A stretch of DNA of 64,000 nt from contig JAPDFW010000117.1 of NCBI GenBank assembly GCA_028826165.1, forward strand, positions 17,501 to 81,500, in the 5' to 3' direction. Below are positions 1-11,869 of the stretch, in pieces (the stretch's first letter is position 1; every line of letters begins with the position of its first letter). The notes under the pieces are model-generated. The model was not told the DNA's origin. It did no database searches and saw nothing but the letters and a program-made list of their open reading frames with translations. This DNA is from Anaeramoeba ignava (taxonomy: Eukaryota > Metamonada > Anaeramoebidae). The position numbers were made by a program, and so were the translations under genes.

Positions 1-1
1 A

Positions 2-463
2 TTAAAAGAAGTGGAAACAAAAGAAATTATCAAGAAAATATTAAAAGATGGAGTCAAAAAATGTTTTGTACCAAGAATAGAATCAATAGAGAAAAGTGAG
101 ATGAAAATGTATAGAATTTATGATGAAGAAGATTATCAAGAAATGATAGCAAAAGGTGATAAAAAGGAATTATTTGAACCAAATCCATTTTACAAATCAA
201 AAGGAAGAGAAGAAGCAATTGATTCGAAAACGTTAGATTTAATTCTTGTTCCAGGTCTTGGATTTGATTATAAAAATCATCGTCTTGGAAGAGGAAAAGG
301 TTTTTATGATAATTATATCCAAAAATGCAATCAATTTTATTCTTTGTTTTCTCTTCCAAAGCCTTATTTGATTGGGTTAGCTTTTGCTGAGCAATTGGTT
401 AAAGAAATTCCTGTTACTAAAAATGATAAAAATCTTGATGAAGTTATTACCGATGAAGATTAA
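2..463 (+). CDS. 5-formyltetrahydrofolate cyclo-ligase (MTHFS), C-terminal part
   Basis: The 3' end of a gene that begins before the window; the frame is open from base 2 and stops at TAA 461-463. The family converts 5-formyl-THF to 5,10-methenyl-THF with ATP in cytosolic one-carbon metabolism. The segment VPGLGFDYKNHRLGRGKGFYD is the family signature (glycine-rich ATP/substrate loop followed by GxGKGxYD). The first residues (EVETKEII) resemble the region near the N-terminus of animal MTHFS, so only a short first part is probably missing, perhaps on an upstream exon. The GTG at base 11 is simply an internal codon. The family call is firm. Confidence 0.88.
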   Translation, partial: LKEVETKEIIKKILKDGVKKCFVPRIESIEKSEMKMYRIYDEEDYQEMIAKGDKKELFEPNPFYKSKGREEAIDSKTLDLILVPGLGFDYKNHRLGRGKGFYDNYIQKCNQFYSLFSLPKPYLIGLAFAEQLVKEIPVTKNDKNLDEVITDED

Positions 464-539
464 TGAAATTTTGAATAATCTTTAAATCATTTCCGAATAA
501 TTTTCAATAAAATTTTTTTGATTTTAAATATACTTTTAA

Positions 540-2995
540 TTTGAATTTACTTTTATTAAATTGAATATTGAATATTGAATTGAATTGAATTAAATATTGA
601 ATTGAATTGAATATTAAATATTGAATTGAATTGAATTTAATATTGAATTGAATTGAATTGAATTGAATTGAATATTGAATATTGAATATTGAATATTGAA
701 TATTGAATATTGAATATTGAATATTGAATATTGAATTGAATATTGAATTGAATTGAATATTGAATTGAATTGAATTAAATTGAATTGAATTAAATTGAAT
801 TGAATTGAATTGAATGGAATTGAATTGAATTGAATTGAATTGAATTGAATGAATTGGAAATGAATTGAATTGAATGAATTGGAATTGAATATTAAATATT
901 GAATGGAATTGAAATTGAATATTTAAATTGGAATTGAATATTCGAATTCAAATATTAAATATTGATAAAATTGAATATTGAATCGAATATTGAATTGAAA
1001 TGGAATTAAATATTGAATTGAATATTGAATTGGAATTGAATATTGAAATTGAAATTGAATTGAATAAATGGAATGAATCGAATATTGGAATCGAATTTGA
1101 ATTGAATATTGAATTGAATATAAATATTGAATTGAATATTGAAATTGAATTGAATAGAAAATTGGTGAATTGAATATTGAATTGAAATGAATTAAAATAT
1201 TGAATTGAATATTGAATCGAATTGAATTGAATATTGAATTGGAATATAAAAAATTGAATTAAAATTGAATTGAATATTGAATGGAATTGAAATTTGAATA
1301 TTGGAATCGAATTGAAATTGAATTGAATTAAATATTGAATTGAATTGAATTGAATCGAATATTGAATTGAATGGGAATATTGAATCGAAATTGAAATTGA
1401 ATGAAATTGAATATTGGGAATTGAATTGGAATATTCAAATATTGGAAAATTGAATATTAAATATTGAAATTGAATTGAATGAATATTAAATTTGAATTGA
1501 ATCGAATTGAAATGAATATTGAAATTGAAATTGGGAATATTGAATTGAAATTGAAATTGGTGAATGGAATTGAATGAATATTGAATGGAATTGAAATTGA
1601 ATTGAATGGAATTGAATATTGGAATGAATTGAATTGAATTGAATTGGAAATTGAATTGAATATTGAATCAAAATTGAATTGAATATTAAAATTGAATCGA
1701 ATATGAATTGAATAAATATTGAATGAAAATTGAATGAATATTAAAATTGAATATTGAATCGAATTGAATTAAATTGAATTAAAATTGAATTGAATTGAAA
1801 TGGGAATTGAATTGGAATTGAATATTAAATATTGAATTAGGTGGAATTGAATTGAATTGAAATTGAAATTGAAATTGGAATTGAATATTGAATTGGAATT
1901 GAATTGAATAAATTGAATTGAATTGAATTGAAAATGAATCAAAATTGAATGGAATTGAATGGAATTGAAATTGAATTGGAATGAATTGATTGAAATTGAA
2001 ATTGAATGGAAAATTGAATAAATGAATGGAATTGAATGATTGAATTGAAATTGAATGAATTAAATATTGAATATTGAATGAATTGAATATGGAATATTGA
2101 AATCGAATAATGAATATTGAATTGAATCGAATGAAATGGAATATTGAATACGGAATTGAATATTGAATCAAATATTGAATATTGAATTGAAATGAATCGA
2201 ATGAATTGAATGAAATGACTGAAATGAATTGAATTGAATTGAATATTAAATTGAATCGAATGAATTGGAATGGAATGAATTGAAAAATTGAATATTGAAA
2301 TTGAATATTAAAAATCGAATATTGGAAAATTGAATTCGAAAATCGAATTGAATTCGAATTGAAATTGAATTGAAATGAATGAATTGAAATTGAATATTGA
2401 AATTGAATATTGAATAATTGAAATTGAATCGAATGAAATGAATATTGAAATTGGAATTGAATTGAAATGAGAATTGGAATTGAAATTGAATTGAATTGAA
2501 TGAATTGAATATTGAAATTGAATATTGAATATTGAAATTGAATATTGGAATGAATGAATGAATTGAATTGTGGAATTGAATTGAATAAATATTGAATATT
2601 AAATGAATTGAAATGAATTGAATATTGAATTGAATGAATGAATTGAATTGAAATTGAATCAAATATCGAATTGAATTGAATTGAAATTGAATGAATATTG
2701 AATATTGAATGAATTGAATGAAATTGAATATTGAAATTGAATGGAATTGAATTGAATTGAATTGAATTAAGGGAATTGAATTGAATTGAATATTGAATAT
2801 TGAATTGAATTGAATTGAATTGAATTGAATTGAATTGAATTGAATTGAATTGAATTGAATATTGAATTGAATTGAATTGAATTGAATATTGAATTTAATT
2901 GAATTGAATTGAATTGAATTTGTTTAAATTTTCAAATTAAATTAAATTAAATTGAATAAATTGAATTGAATTGAATTGAATTGAATTGAATAATT
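540..2995. repeat. TTGAA/ATTGAATATTGAA satellite, about 2.4 kb, intergenic
   Basis: The array is built from the pentamer TTGAA (ATTGAATTGAA) mixed with ATTGAATATTGAA and ATTAAATATTGAA. It lies between the MTHFS end and the coiled-coil/CH gene. The flanks (about 600-830 and 2760-2980) are clean, while the middle is full of single-base insertions and deletions (GGAATTGAA, TGAATGAATTGG). No gene is visible in it. The minus-strand Gln/Phe/Ile/Ser/Asn-rich open frames here are produced by the repeat. A related array in the opposite orientation (TTCAA) lies at about 23500-24100. Confidence 0.93.
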
Positions 2996-3482
2996 TGTTC
3001 CACTTTCTTAAATTAAATTGATTAAATTGATTAAAAAATTGTTTTAAAAAAAAAATAAATTAAAAAAAATATGTAAATATAATTTATTATTAATATAAAA
3101 AAATATATAAATAAATAAATAAATTAAATCCCCTTTCAATATTTTAATTTTTAATTTTTAATTTTTAATTTAATTTTTTAATTGAAAAAAATTTTTTTTT
3201 TGTTTTTATGATTGTCATTTTTTTCCTCTCTTTCTTTTCCTTTTTTTTTTTTTTAAATTATAAAAAAAAAACAAAAAGAATTTTTAATTCAAAAAAAATT
3301 TTTTTTGAATAATTTAAATATAAATTCCAACAAATCAAACAAAAGAAAAAAATCAAGCAAAAAAGAAAAGAAAACAGAAAATAAAAAAACAATTTTATTA
3401 AATTTATAAAAGAAAATCCAAATTATAAAAAATAAAAACAAAACAAAATTTTTCAACGGAAAATAAGAATTAAATAAAAAAA
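2996..3482. other. AT-rich leader region before the coiled-coil/CH gene
   Basis: No coding signal is seen. The stretch has homopolymer A and T runs and a pyrimidine tract at 3190-3254 containing TTGTCATTTTTTTCC, similar to T-tracts with an internal CATTTT found before most genes in this window. It is followed by an A-rich leader up to the ATG at 3483. This is probably promoter plus 5' UTR. Confidence 0.4.
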
Positions 3483-6400
3483 ATGAATGAAAAAGAAGAA
3501 CCAAAAGTATCAAGAATAAAAAGGGGAATTCAAAGAAGAAGTCAATCAATATTTAAAAAACCACCAAAAACAGAGTTACCAAGATTTGATTTGGAAAAGC
3601 CTCAATTGAACCGAACAATAAAAACAAGTTCCAGATCGATATCAATGCTTGACGTTCAAAAAATCAATGAAAAAACAAGTTCTGTTCGTCAAAAAATAAA
3701 AAATTATTTACAACCGCAATTCAAACCTCAAGAAGAAAATGAACAGAATGAACAACAGCAAAAAGATGCTAAAAGGCTTTACGGTAAATTGGCTAAGGAT
3801 AGATCTCCTCGTACTACTCGTAATTCTAAGCAAGTTCATTTTGCTGTTGAATCAACTCCAACTAATTCTCCTCTTCACGGTCAAAGTCAAAATCAAAGTC
3901 AAAATCAAAGTCAAGAAGGTATGATTTAATATAATTTTAACTAATATTTTTTATTTTTTTATTTATTTATATTTACTTATTTAATTTATTTACATTTATT
4001 TTTTTATTTATATTTACTTTTTTATTTACATTTACTTTTACATTTACATTTACATTTACATTTACATTTACATTTACATTTACATTTACATTTACTTTTA
4101 TATTTACTTTTTTATTTACATTTACATTTACATTTACATTTACTTTTACATTTACATTTACTTTACTTTTTTATTTATATTTATATTTACATTTACATTT
4201 ACTTTTACATTCAAAACAAAATTCCAATTAAAATATAAAATTAAAATTAAAATTAAAATTAAAATTAAAATTAAAATTAAAATTAAAATTAAAATTAAAA
4301 TTAAAATTCAAATTAAAATTAAATTAAAATTTAAAATTAAAATTAAAATTAAAATTAAAATTAAAATTAAAATTAAAATTAAAATTAAAATTAAAATTAA
4401 AATTAAAATTAAAATTAAAAATTAAAATTAAAATCAAAATTAAAATTGAAATTAAAATTAAAATTAAAATTAAAATTAAAATTAAAATTAAAATTAAAAT
4501 TAAAATTAAAATTAAAATTAAAATTAAAATTAAAATTAAAATTAAAATTAAAAATTAAAATTAAAATTAAAATTAAAATTAAATTTAAAATTAAAATTAA
4601 AAATTAAAATTAAAATTAAAATTAAAATTAAAATTAAAATTAAAATTAAAATTAAAATTAAAATTAAAATTAAAAATTAAAAATTAAAATTAAAATTAAA
4701 ATTAAAATTAAAATTAAAATTAAAATTAAAATTAAAATTAAAATTAAAATTAAAATTAAAATTAAAATTAAAATTAAAATTCAAAATTAAAATTAAAATT
4801 AAATTAAAATTAAAATTAAAATTAAAATTAAAATTAAAATTAAAATTAAAATCAAAATTAAATTTAAAATTAAAATTAAAATTAAAATTAAAATTAAAAT
4901 TAAAATTAAAATTAAAATTAAAATTAAAATTAAAATTAAAATTAAAATTAAAATTAAAATTAAAATTAAAATTAAAATTAAAATTAAAATTAAAATTAAA
5001 ATTAAAATTAAAATTAAAATTAAAATTAAAATTAAAATTAAAATTAAAATTAAAATTAAAATTAAAATTAAAATTAAAATTAAAATCAAAATCAAAATTA
5101 AAATCAAATTTAAAGTTATACAATTAAGAAAACAACTAGAAGATAAAGAAAAAGAATTAAGAACAGTAGCTGAATTAGGATTATTAGTATCAAAAGAAAA
5201 CAAAGCATTAATAGCTGAAATTGAAGATTTACAAAATCAATTATTAAATCATGAAGAAGATGAAAATATGCAAACAGAATTACAAGAAATTATTGATGAA
5301 CTTGAAGCTGAAAAAGCTGAACTAACCAAAAAAAATCAACATTTAGGTAGGCAAATAGAAGAAGCAAGTAAAACAAATTATTCTTATCTTCAACAGATTA
5401 ATCAATATGAAGAGGATATTGAAGATTTTAAAAAATCTGATAAACAATTATCAAGATTGAAATTGGAAAATACTGAATTAAAAAATGAAATTGATAATTT
5501 ACAATTACTTAAAAATCAAATCAAAACAATGTCAGAAGAAAAACAAGATCTTAAACAACAAATTTCAAAATTAGAAGTTGATAAAAGTAAAATTAAAATT
5601 AAAATTTAAAATTAAAATTAAATCAAAATTAAATTTATAATTAAAATTAAAAATTAAAATCAATATTAAAATTAAAATTAAAATCAAAATTAAAATTAAA
5701 ATTAAAATTAAAATTAAAATTAAAATTAAAATTAAAATTAAAATTAAAATTAAAATTAAAATTAAAATTAAAATTAAAATTAAAATTAAAATTAAAATTA
5801 AAATTAAAATTAAACTAAAATTAAAATTAAAATTAAATTTAAAATTAAAATTAAAATTAAAATTAAAATTAAAATTAAAATTAAAATTAAAATTAAAATT
5901 AAAATTAAAATTAAAATTAAAATTAAAATTAAAATTAAAATTAAAATTAAATTTAAAATCAAAATTAGCGTATTTATTAAAATCAAATTCAGAACTAAAT
6001 GATCAAATCGATCTTCTAAATGTAGATTATGACAGTTTAAAACTTGAATTAACCAATTTACAAACACAAGGAAGAAAATCAAATCAATATCAAATAGAAA
6101 TTCAACAACTTAAAACACAACTTGATTGGATGGAAAAATTTACAGTTTCATCAACAAAATTAGCAGAAACAGCAGAAACTATAATAGAAATTCATGTTAA
6201 AGATATAATGGATCAAGCAGATGAAGAAAAAAAAATGAATGAAGAAGCAAAAAGAACAATTTCTTTTTTGGTTCATAAACTTCCACTTCATTTTAAAAAA
6301 AAAACACTTGAAGAAAATAAAAAATTTTTTGAAGATGAATTTCATGATACTGATAGTGATTCTGATGATATTAATAGTGATAGTGATTTTGTTGAGAATG

Positions 6401-9400
6401 ATAATGTTCAAAATGGTGATGATTTTGGTTGGTTTGAATTGGATATTGATAAAGGAAATGAAGAAAATGGATTTTTAACTCTTTATGAAGATTCAAGAAG
6501 AAAACTTATTTATCTTGTAATTTTAAATTCAAATTAAATTAAATTAAAATCAAATTTAAAATTCAAAATTAAATTCAAAATTAAATTAAAAATTAAAATT
6601 AAAATTAAAAATCAAAATTAAAATCAAAATTAAATTCAAAATTAATTTATAAAATTAAATTCAAAATTAAAATTAAAATTAAAATTAAATTCAAAATTCA
6701 AAATTAAATTCAAAATTCAAAATTAAATTCAAAATTAAATTCAAAATTAAATTCAAAATTAAATTCAAAATTAAATTCAAAATTAAATTTAAAATTAAAT
6801 TCAAAATTAAATTCAAAATTAATTTATAAAATTAAATTCAAAATTAATTTATAAAATTAAATTCAAAATTAAATTCAAAATTAAATTCAAAATTCAAAAT
6901 TAAATTCAAAATTAAATTCAAAATTAAATTCAAAATTAAAATCAAAATTAAATTCAAAATTAAATTCAAAATTAAAATCAAAATTCAAAATTAAATTCAA
7001 AAAAATTAAAATTAAATTCAAAAAAAATTAAAATTAAAATCAAAATTAAATTCAAAATTAAATTTAAAATTAAATTTAAAATTAAATTCAAAATTAAAAT
7101 CAAATCAAAATTAAAATTAAATTCAAAATTAAATTCAAAATTAAATTCAAAATTAAATTCAAAATTAAATTCAAAATTAAATTTAAAATTAAAAATTAAA
7201 TTTAAAATTAAATTTAAAATTAAAATCAAAATTAAATTCAAAATTAAAATTTAAAATTAAATTTAATTTAAAAATTAAATTTAAAAAAATTTAAAATTCA
7301 AAATTAAAAATTAAAAAAATAAAATTAAAAAAAATTCTAAATTTATTAGTCTTATTTACTTGTTTTTGGAAAACTTTATTTGGATATGGAAACACAAAAA
7401 AATATCTCAGAAAAAGAAAAAAATGAATTACATGAAGAAATTCAAGAATTACAAAGAAAATTAAAACAAGAAATTGAAAAAAATAATAATTTAGAACAAA
7501 TTCTTCATAAAAAACTTAATGAATCTGAAAGTGGAATGAATGAACTTCAAAAAGAAAATGCAAGAAAAATTCAACTTTTAAATGATGAATTAAATAAATC
7601 TAAAGAAAATGAAAAAAAACTTCAAAAAGATTTAAATGCATCAGAAGAAAATAACCGACAATTACAAAATCAAATTGAAGAATTAAAACAATCACTTGAA
7701 AACCAAAAACAATTAACTGAAAGACAACAAAATTTAAACGATTCACTTAAAAAACAATTTGAAGAAAAACAGAAAGAAATGGAAGAAAGATTCCAAAAAG
7801 AAAAAGAAGTAAAAATTCAAAGAAAAACAATCTAGATTTTAAATTTAATTTTATAAATTTGTTTTTAATTTATTTTTGAAAAAGGAATTCGAGAATAAAA
7901 TCAAAAATCTTTTGGCAAATATCCAAAAACTTGAAGAAGAAAAGAAAAATCTTGATAACTTAATCAACGGAAAATATCAATTTGAAATTGACGATTATAA
8001 ATTCAAAATAAAACAACTCGGAGATAAAATTCAGGAATTAAACGACGTATTAAAAACTCAAGAAAACAAATTCAAAAAGGAAATTGAAGAAAATAACGAA
8101 AAATATGAAGATGAAATCAAATCATTAAACAAAAAATTGGAACAAGAAAAAAACTCAAACGAAAAATTAGAAGAACAAATAAAATTTCTTAAGAAACAAC
8201 TTGAAGACGAAGAAAAAATGCGGAAAAAATTGGAAGAACAAAAGAAGGAATTAGAAACCAATTTGCAAATAGCAAACGCAAGAGCAAATGCAGAATATCA
8301 AGAAAAAAAATCACTTGAAGAAGAGAATGTAAAATTAGAAAAGGAAATCAAAAAACTTCGTGCAGAAATTGCGGAATTAAAGAAAAAACTAGAAGAAGCA
8401 CTTTCAAAGGAGCCTCAAGTAGTAATAAAAGAGATATCAATACCGGTTCAGAGCGAACCTGAACCACCAGAAAGAGAAATAGATCTTTTGGAGCAATCAA
8501 TGATTGAGTATATCAATTTTATGTTCAAATACGACCGAGATTTAATTCATATTTTGCCAATGGGAGTTAAAACTCTTGATCTCATCTCGGCAAGTTTGGA
8601 CGGGATTCTTTTGTGCAAATTAATCAATCACGCAATTCCAGGAACAATTGACGAGCGTGTAATAAACATGAACAACCCTTCAGAAGAACAAATAATGGAA
8701 AATATTGTTCTTTGTTTAAATTCGGCAAAATCAATAGGTTGTAATGTTATTGGGATGAAAGCCGAGGAAATTATGAAGGGAGAAGAAACAACAATTCTTA
8801 ATCTTGCATGGGAAATCACAAAGATGGGGTTGCTTTCAAATGTTTCTTTTGAAAGACATCCCGAATTAATTCAACTTTGTGTTGATAAAGAAACAATTGA
8901 GGATATCCAAAAATTATCTCCCGAAGATGTTCTTCTGAAATGGTTCAACTATCATCTCAAGAAAGCCGGGCATCTCCGAAGAGTTTCAAACTTCAACGAA
9001 GACATCCGCGATTCTGAGAACATTGCGGTGCTTCTTCATCAACTCAGCCCTAAAAGATGCCCGATCCAAGGCTTTATCGAAGAAAGTGATTTCGATGTTC
9101 GCGCGGAACTTGTTGTTGCAAATGCAGCAAAACTTAACTGCAAATTCTTCATCTCAACACGCGCGATTGTTTCGGGTCAATATGAACAACTTAATTTGGC
9201 GTTTTTGGCTAATTTATTCCATACTCGCTCAGGTCTGCAAGCAACCCAACAAGAAATTTCAAAAACAGCACTTCAATACGACAAAAGTGGAACAAGAGAA
9301 GAACGCGCGTTCCGCATTTGGATCAACTCAATGGGTATCGAGCCCAAAGTGAATAATCTCTATGAAGATCTCAAGGACGGGATTATATTACTCAAGGTCT

Positions 9401-9996
9401 TGGATCACATTGAGCCTGGTTGTGTTTCTTGGAAAAGAGTCAATCTCCATCCTCCAAATATTTATAAAAAACTTGAAAACTGCAATTATGTCGTTGATAT
9501 CGGCAAAAAATTGGGTCTTCATTTAGTTAATATCTCCGGAAATAACATCCACGAAGGAAATAAAACACTCGTTCTTGGCTACGTTTGGCAGGCAATGGAA
9601 TATCACATCAAATCCATTTTGACAAAACTCAAAGTGATCCAAAGTGGGAAAATAACAGACAGCGTAATGGTCAAATGGGCAAATGAAAAAGTTTCAAATG
9701 CAGGCAAAAAAACTCAAATTCGGAACTTTCGAGATCGATCTATTCGCAACGGTATTTTCTTTGTTGATCTTGTTTATGCTATAAAACCTCAAGTTGTTAA
9801 TTATAGTTTTGTTCAAGATGGAAGTTCTGATTCTGAATGTATGAATAATGCTCTTTATGCAATCTCTTTATGTCGTAAAATTGGTGCTGAAATTTTTGTT
9901 ATTCCTGAAGATATTGTTGAAGTTAAACCGAAAATGCTTCTTACTGTTGTTGGTGAATTGATGAGAGTTTATAAGGAAATTCATCATAAAAATTAA
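3483..9996 (+). CDS. Coiled-coil protein with four C-terminal calponin-homology (fimbrin-like) domains; five predicted exons
   Basis: Predicted join 3483-3918, 5116-5586, 5969-6516, 7350-7808, 7885-9996 (1341 codons). All joins are GT-AG and phase-consistent (1, 1, 0, 0). Residues 1-145 are basic and Ser/Gln rich. A long heptad-type coiled coil follows, including VAELGLLVSKENKAL, which resembles the CC1 box (AAxxG-type) of dynein adaptors. After a second coiled coil, residues about 840-1335 hold four CH domains in fimbrin/plastin order (for example LLKWFNYHLKKAG, AFRIWINSMGIEP, LKDGIILLKVLDHIEPG), the family's actin-bundling core. No EF-hands are visible. Exon 5 follows exon 4 across a 76-base intron with unbroken coiled coil, so that join is strong. 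The join 6516 to 7350 is weaker: the alternative is two genes, 3483-6537 and 7386-9996. Confidence 0.72.
3919..5115 (+). repeat. Intron 1 of the coiled-coil/CH gene, filled with TTTACA and AAAATT hexamers
   Basis: The donor is AAG|GTATGA and the acceptor TTTAAAG|TT. The first part (about 3955-4210) is a (ACATTT)n tract and the rest (4225-5110) is nearly pure (AAAATT)n with rare AAATCA variants. The hexamer equals two codons, so both strands stay open for hundreds of bases (Leu-Ile or Asn-Phe in translation) without being genes. Confidence 0.88.
5587..5968 (+). repeat. Intron 2 of the coiled-coil/CH gene, AAAATT hexamer array
   Basis: The phase-1 intron opens with GTAAAATT directly after a Lys codon and closes with AAAATTAG. 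It is almost entirely (AAAATT)n. The donor itself looks like part of the repeat, so the exact splice position is uncertain by a few bases, but the frames on either side match. Confidence 0.8.
6517..7349 (+). repeat. Predicted intron 3 (or intergenic spacer), AAATTAAATTCA 12-mer array
   Basis: A 12-base unit of AAATTAAATTCA type with insertions. A GTAATT donor at 6517 and a TTATTAG acceptor ending at 7349 join phase 0 to phase 0. No pyrimidine/CATTTT leader of the kind seen before other genes here precedes the ATG at 7386, which favours an intron. The frame before the array ends 18 bases past the donor at TAA 6535-6537. Confidence 0.65.
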
Positions 9997-10392
9997 ATGA
10001 ATTTAGAAAAGAGAAAAAATTTTTATATTAGAAAAAGAGAAAAAATAATATAATCCTGAAAAGAAAAGAAAAAAAAAATAATATAATATAATCCTGAAAA
10101 GAAAAAGAAAATAATATAATCCTGAAAAGAAAAAAAAAAAGAATGATTTAGGAATTATTTGAAAGTTATTCTTAAATTCTTATTTCTTATTCTTATTCTT
10201 ATTCTTATTCTTAAATTTTTTTTTTCTCATTTGTTTTTGTTTTTTTTTCTTTTTTTCTTATTTTTAAGAAGAAAGAAAATTAAAAAAAGGAAAAATTAAA
10301 TAAAAAAAATTAAATAAAAAAACCTTTCATTTTTTCTTTCATTTTTTCTTTCATTTTTATTTTTTCTAATTACAAGACATTTCAAATTATAA
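9997..10392. other. Intergenic region with short repeats and T-rich leader
   Basis: Holds three or four copies of a motif near AATATAATCCTGAAAAG (10047-10135), a short TTCTTA run (10170-10215), and a TTTCATTTTTTC tract (10326-10362) just before the ATG at 10393. The last is the likely promoter/leader of the nitroreductase-fold gene. Nothing coding is seen. Confidence 0.45.
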
Positions 10393-11642
10393 ATGAAAAA
10401 AATTTATTTTTTGCTTCTTATTTTTATCTTCACATTTTCAGTAAAAACTGAATGTTCAGATTACACTGATTGTGAGTCCTGCATAGCGGATGCCAACTGT
10501 GGATATTATGCCGACATCCGAAACCAGACGCAACCGTACAAATACACATGTGTAGAGGGGACAGAATTCAATTGTGCCGATCCAAGTTGCGAGACGGAGC
10601 CTCATTTATATTTCCACAATTACTGTCCAATAGACGTTGAATGGTTTGAATCAAGACGAGCAATTCGGAAATATTTACCGGTTCCAATAAGTCATGAAAT
10701 CATTCTTGATATCATTACTTATGGAACCTGGGCTCCGTCCGCAATGGATTACCAACCTTGGCGGTTTTATGTCGTTGAAAATTCCACTTTGATCACAGAA
10801 ATTTCTGACTATATCGTTAAGGTTGCTAATGGTTCTTGTCCTCCACATGTTTTTTATGAGGCTCCTATCGTCATATTTATTTTTACTCTTAATTCCTGTC
10901 CTGGTTTCAGTGATGTTGATGTTGGTGTCGCTTTGCAGAATGTTTTGTTGAGTGCTTATTCTTATGGTCTTGCTACTTGTCCTATTGGTTTTTCTCGTTT
11001 AGGTGAACCTTTAATTCGAGAAGTTGTTGGAGCTGGTGAAGATGAAGTTTTTTCAATGGGAGTATTTTATCAAAACAAAACCAAACAAAACCAAATAAAA
11101 TCAAATATTTAATATTAACAAAATATTTATTAAATATTTAATATTAACAAAATATTTAATATTAACAAAATATTTAATAAATATTTAATAATAACAAAAT
11201 ATTTAATAAATATTTAATATTAACAAAATATTTAATAAATATTTAATATTAACAAAATATTTATTTAATATTTAATATTTAATATTAACAAAATATTTAA
11301 TATTAACAAAATATTTAATATCAATAAAACATCATTTAATATTAACAAAATATTTACAAACATTTAATAAATAATTAATATTAACAAAATATTTAATATT
11401 TAAATATTTAATATATATTTAATATTAACAAAATATTTAATAAATATTTAATATTAACAAAATATTTAATAAATATTTAATATTAACAAAATATTTAATA
11501 AATATTTAATATTAACAAAATATTTAATATTAACAAAATATTTACAAAATATTTTTATTTATTCTTTTAGGTTACTCTCGGTCATCCTGCAATTACAGCA
11601 GTTCATACAAGAAGACCTCCATATATCAAATATATTGATTAA
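10393..11642 (+). CDS. Secreted or ER-lumen nitroreductase-family protein with N-terminal PSI-like Cys domain
   Basis: Join 10393-11061, 11571-11642 (246 aa), phase 0, donor GGA|GTATTT, acceptor TTTTAG. Residues 1-20 are a signal peptide (MKKIYFLLLIFIFTFSVKTE). Residues 21-75 are a Cys-rich PSI-like module (CSDYTDCESCIADANCGYY). The nitroreductase fold follows: SRRAIRKYLPVPI and APSAMDYQPWRFYVV are the usual FMN-contacting segments, and DVGVALQNVLLSAYSYGLATC is the central helix. The short second exon supplies TLGHPAITAVHTRRPPYIKY, the expected terminal strand. Members reduce nitro or quinone compounds with NAD(P)H, usually in cytosol or organelles, so a signal peptide plus PSI module is unusual. 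The substrate cannot be told. Confidence 0.85.
11062..11570 (+). repeat. Intron of the nitroreductase-fold gene, ATATTTAATATTAACAAA array
   Basis: A roughly 18-30 base unit (AAATATTTAATATTAACAA with variable TAAATATT additions) occupies nearly all of the 509-base intron. The acceptor is preceded by TTTATTCTTTTAG. Confidence 0.88.
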
Positions 11643-11789
11643 GATTAAATTTTGATTTTTTGAATTTGATTTGATTTGAATTTGATTTGAATTTGATTTG
11701 ATTTCTTTGAATTTTTGGAATTTGATTTTTGGAATTTTGATTTCTTTTTTCTTTATAATCCAAAAAGTTTCAAATCCAAAAAAAAATTT

Positions 11790-11869
11790 TTTTCATTTTT
11801 TCATTTTCATTTTTTTCATTTTTCATTTTTTCATTTTTTCATTTTTAATTTTAAAATTATTTTTCCCAA
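11790..11869 (+). promoter_or_regulatory. T-tract with repeated TTTTTTCATTTT before the Rho-like gene
   Basis: Several consecutive copies of TTTTTCATTTT lie directly upstream of the ATG at 11870. The same word precedes many genes in this window, so it is a candidate core promoter or transcription-start element. This is inferred from recurrence only. Confidence 0.4.

Noticed and set aside
1486-2662. Minus-strand Gln/Phe/Ile/Ser/Asn-rich open frames
   Set aside because: Products of the TTGAA satellite with chance indels; no domain, no leader.
540-2995. Telomere or chromosome end
   Set aside because: The TTGAA pentamer is not G-rich, lies between two genes, and occurs inverted in an intron at 23500-24100.
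4677-5203. Minus-strand open frames of Asn-Phe and Leu-Ile repeats (also at 6978-7241, 16614-16988, 24254-24715, 25860-26393, 33394-33715, 33928-34167, 37436-37627)
   Set aside because: They are translations of 6-base repeats that never meet a stop in some frames; they lie in introns or spacers and have no start context.
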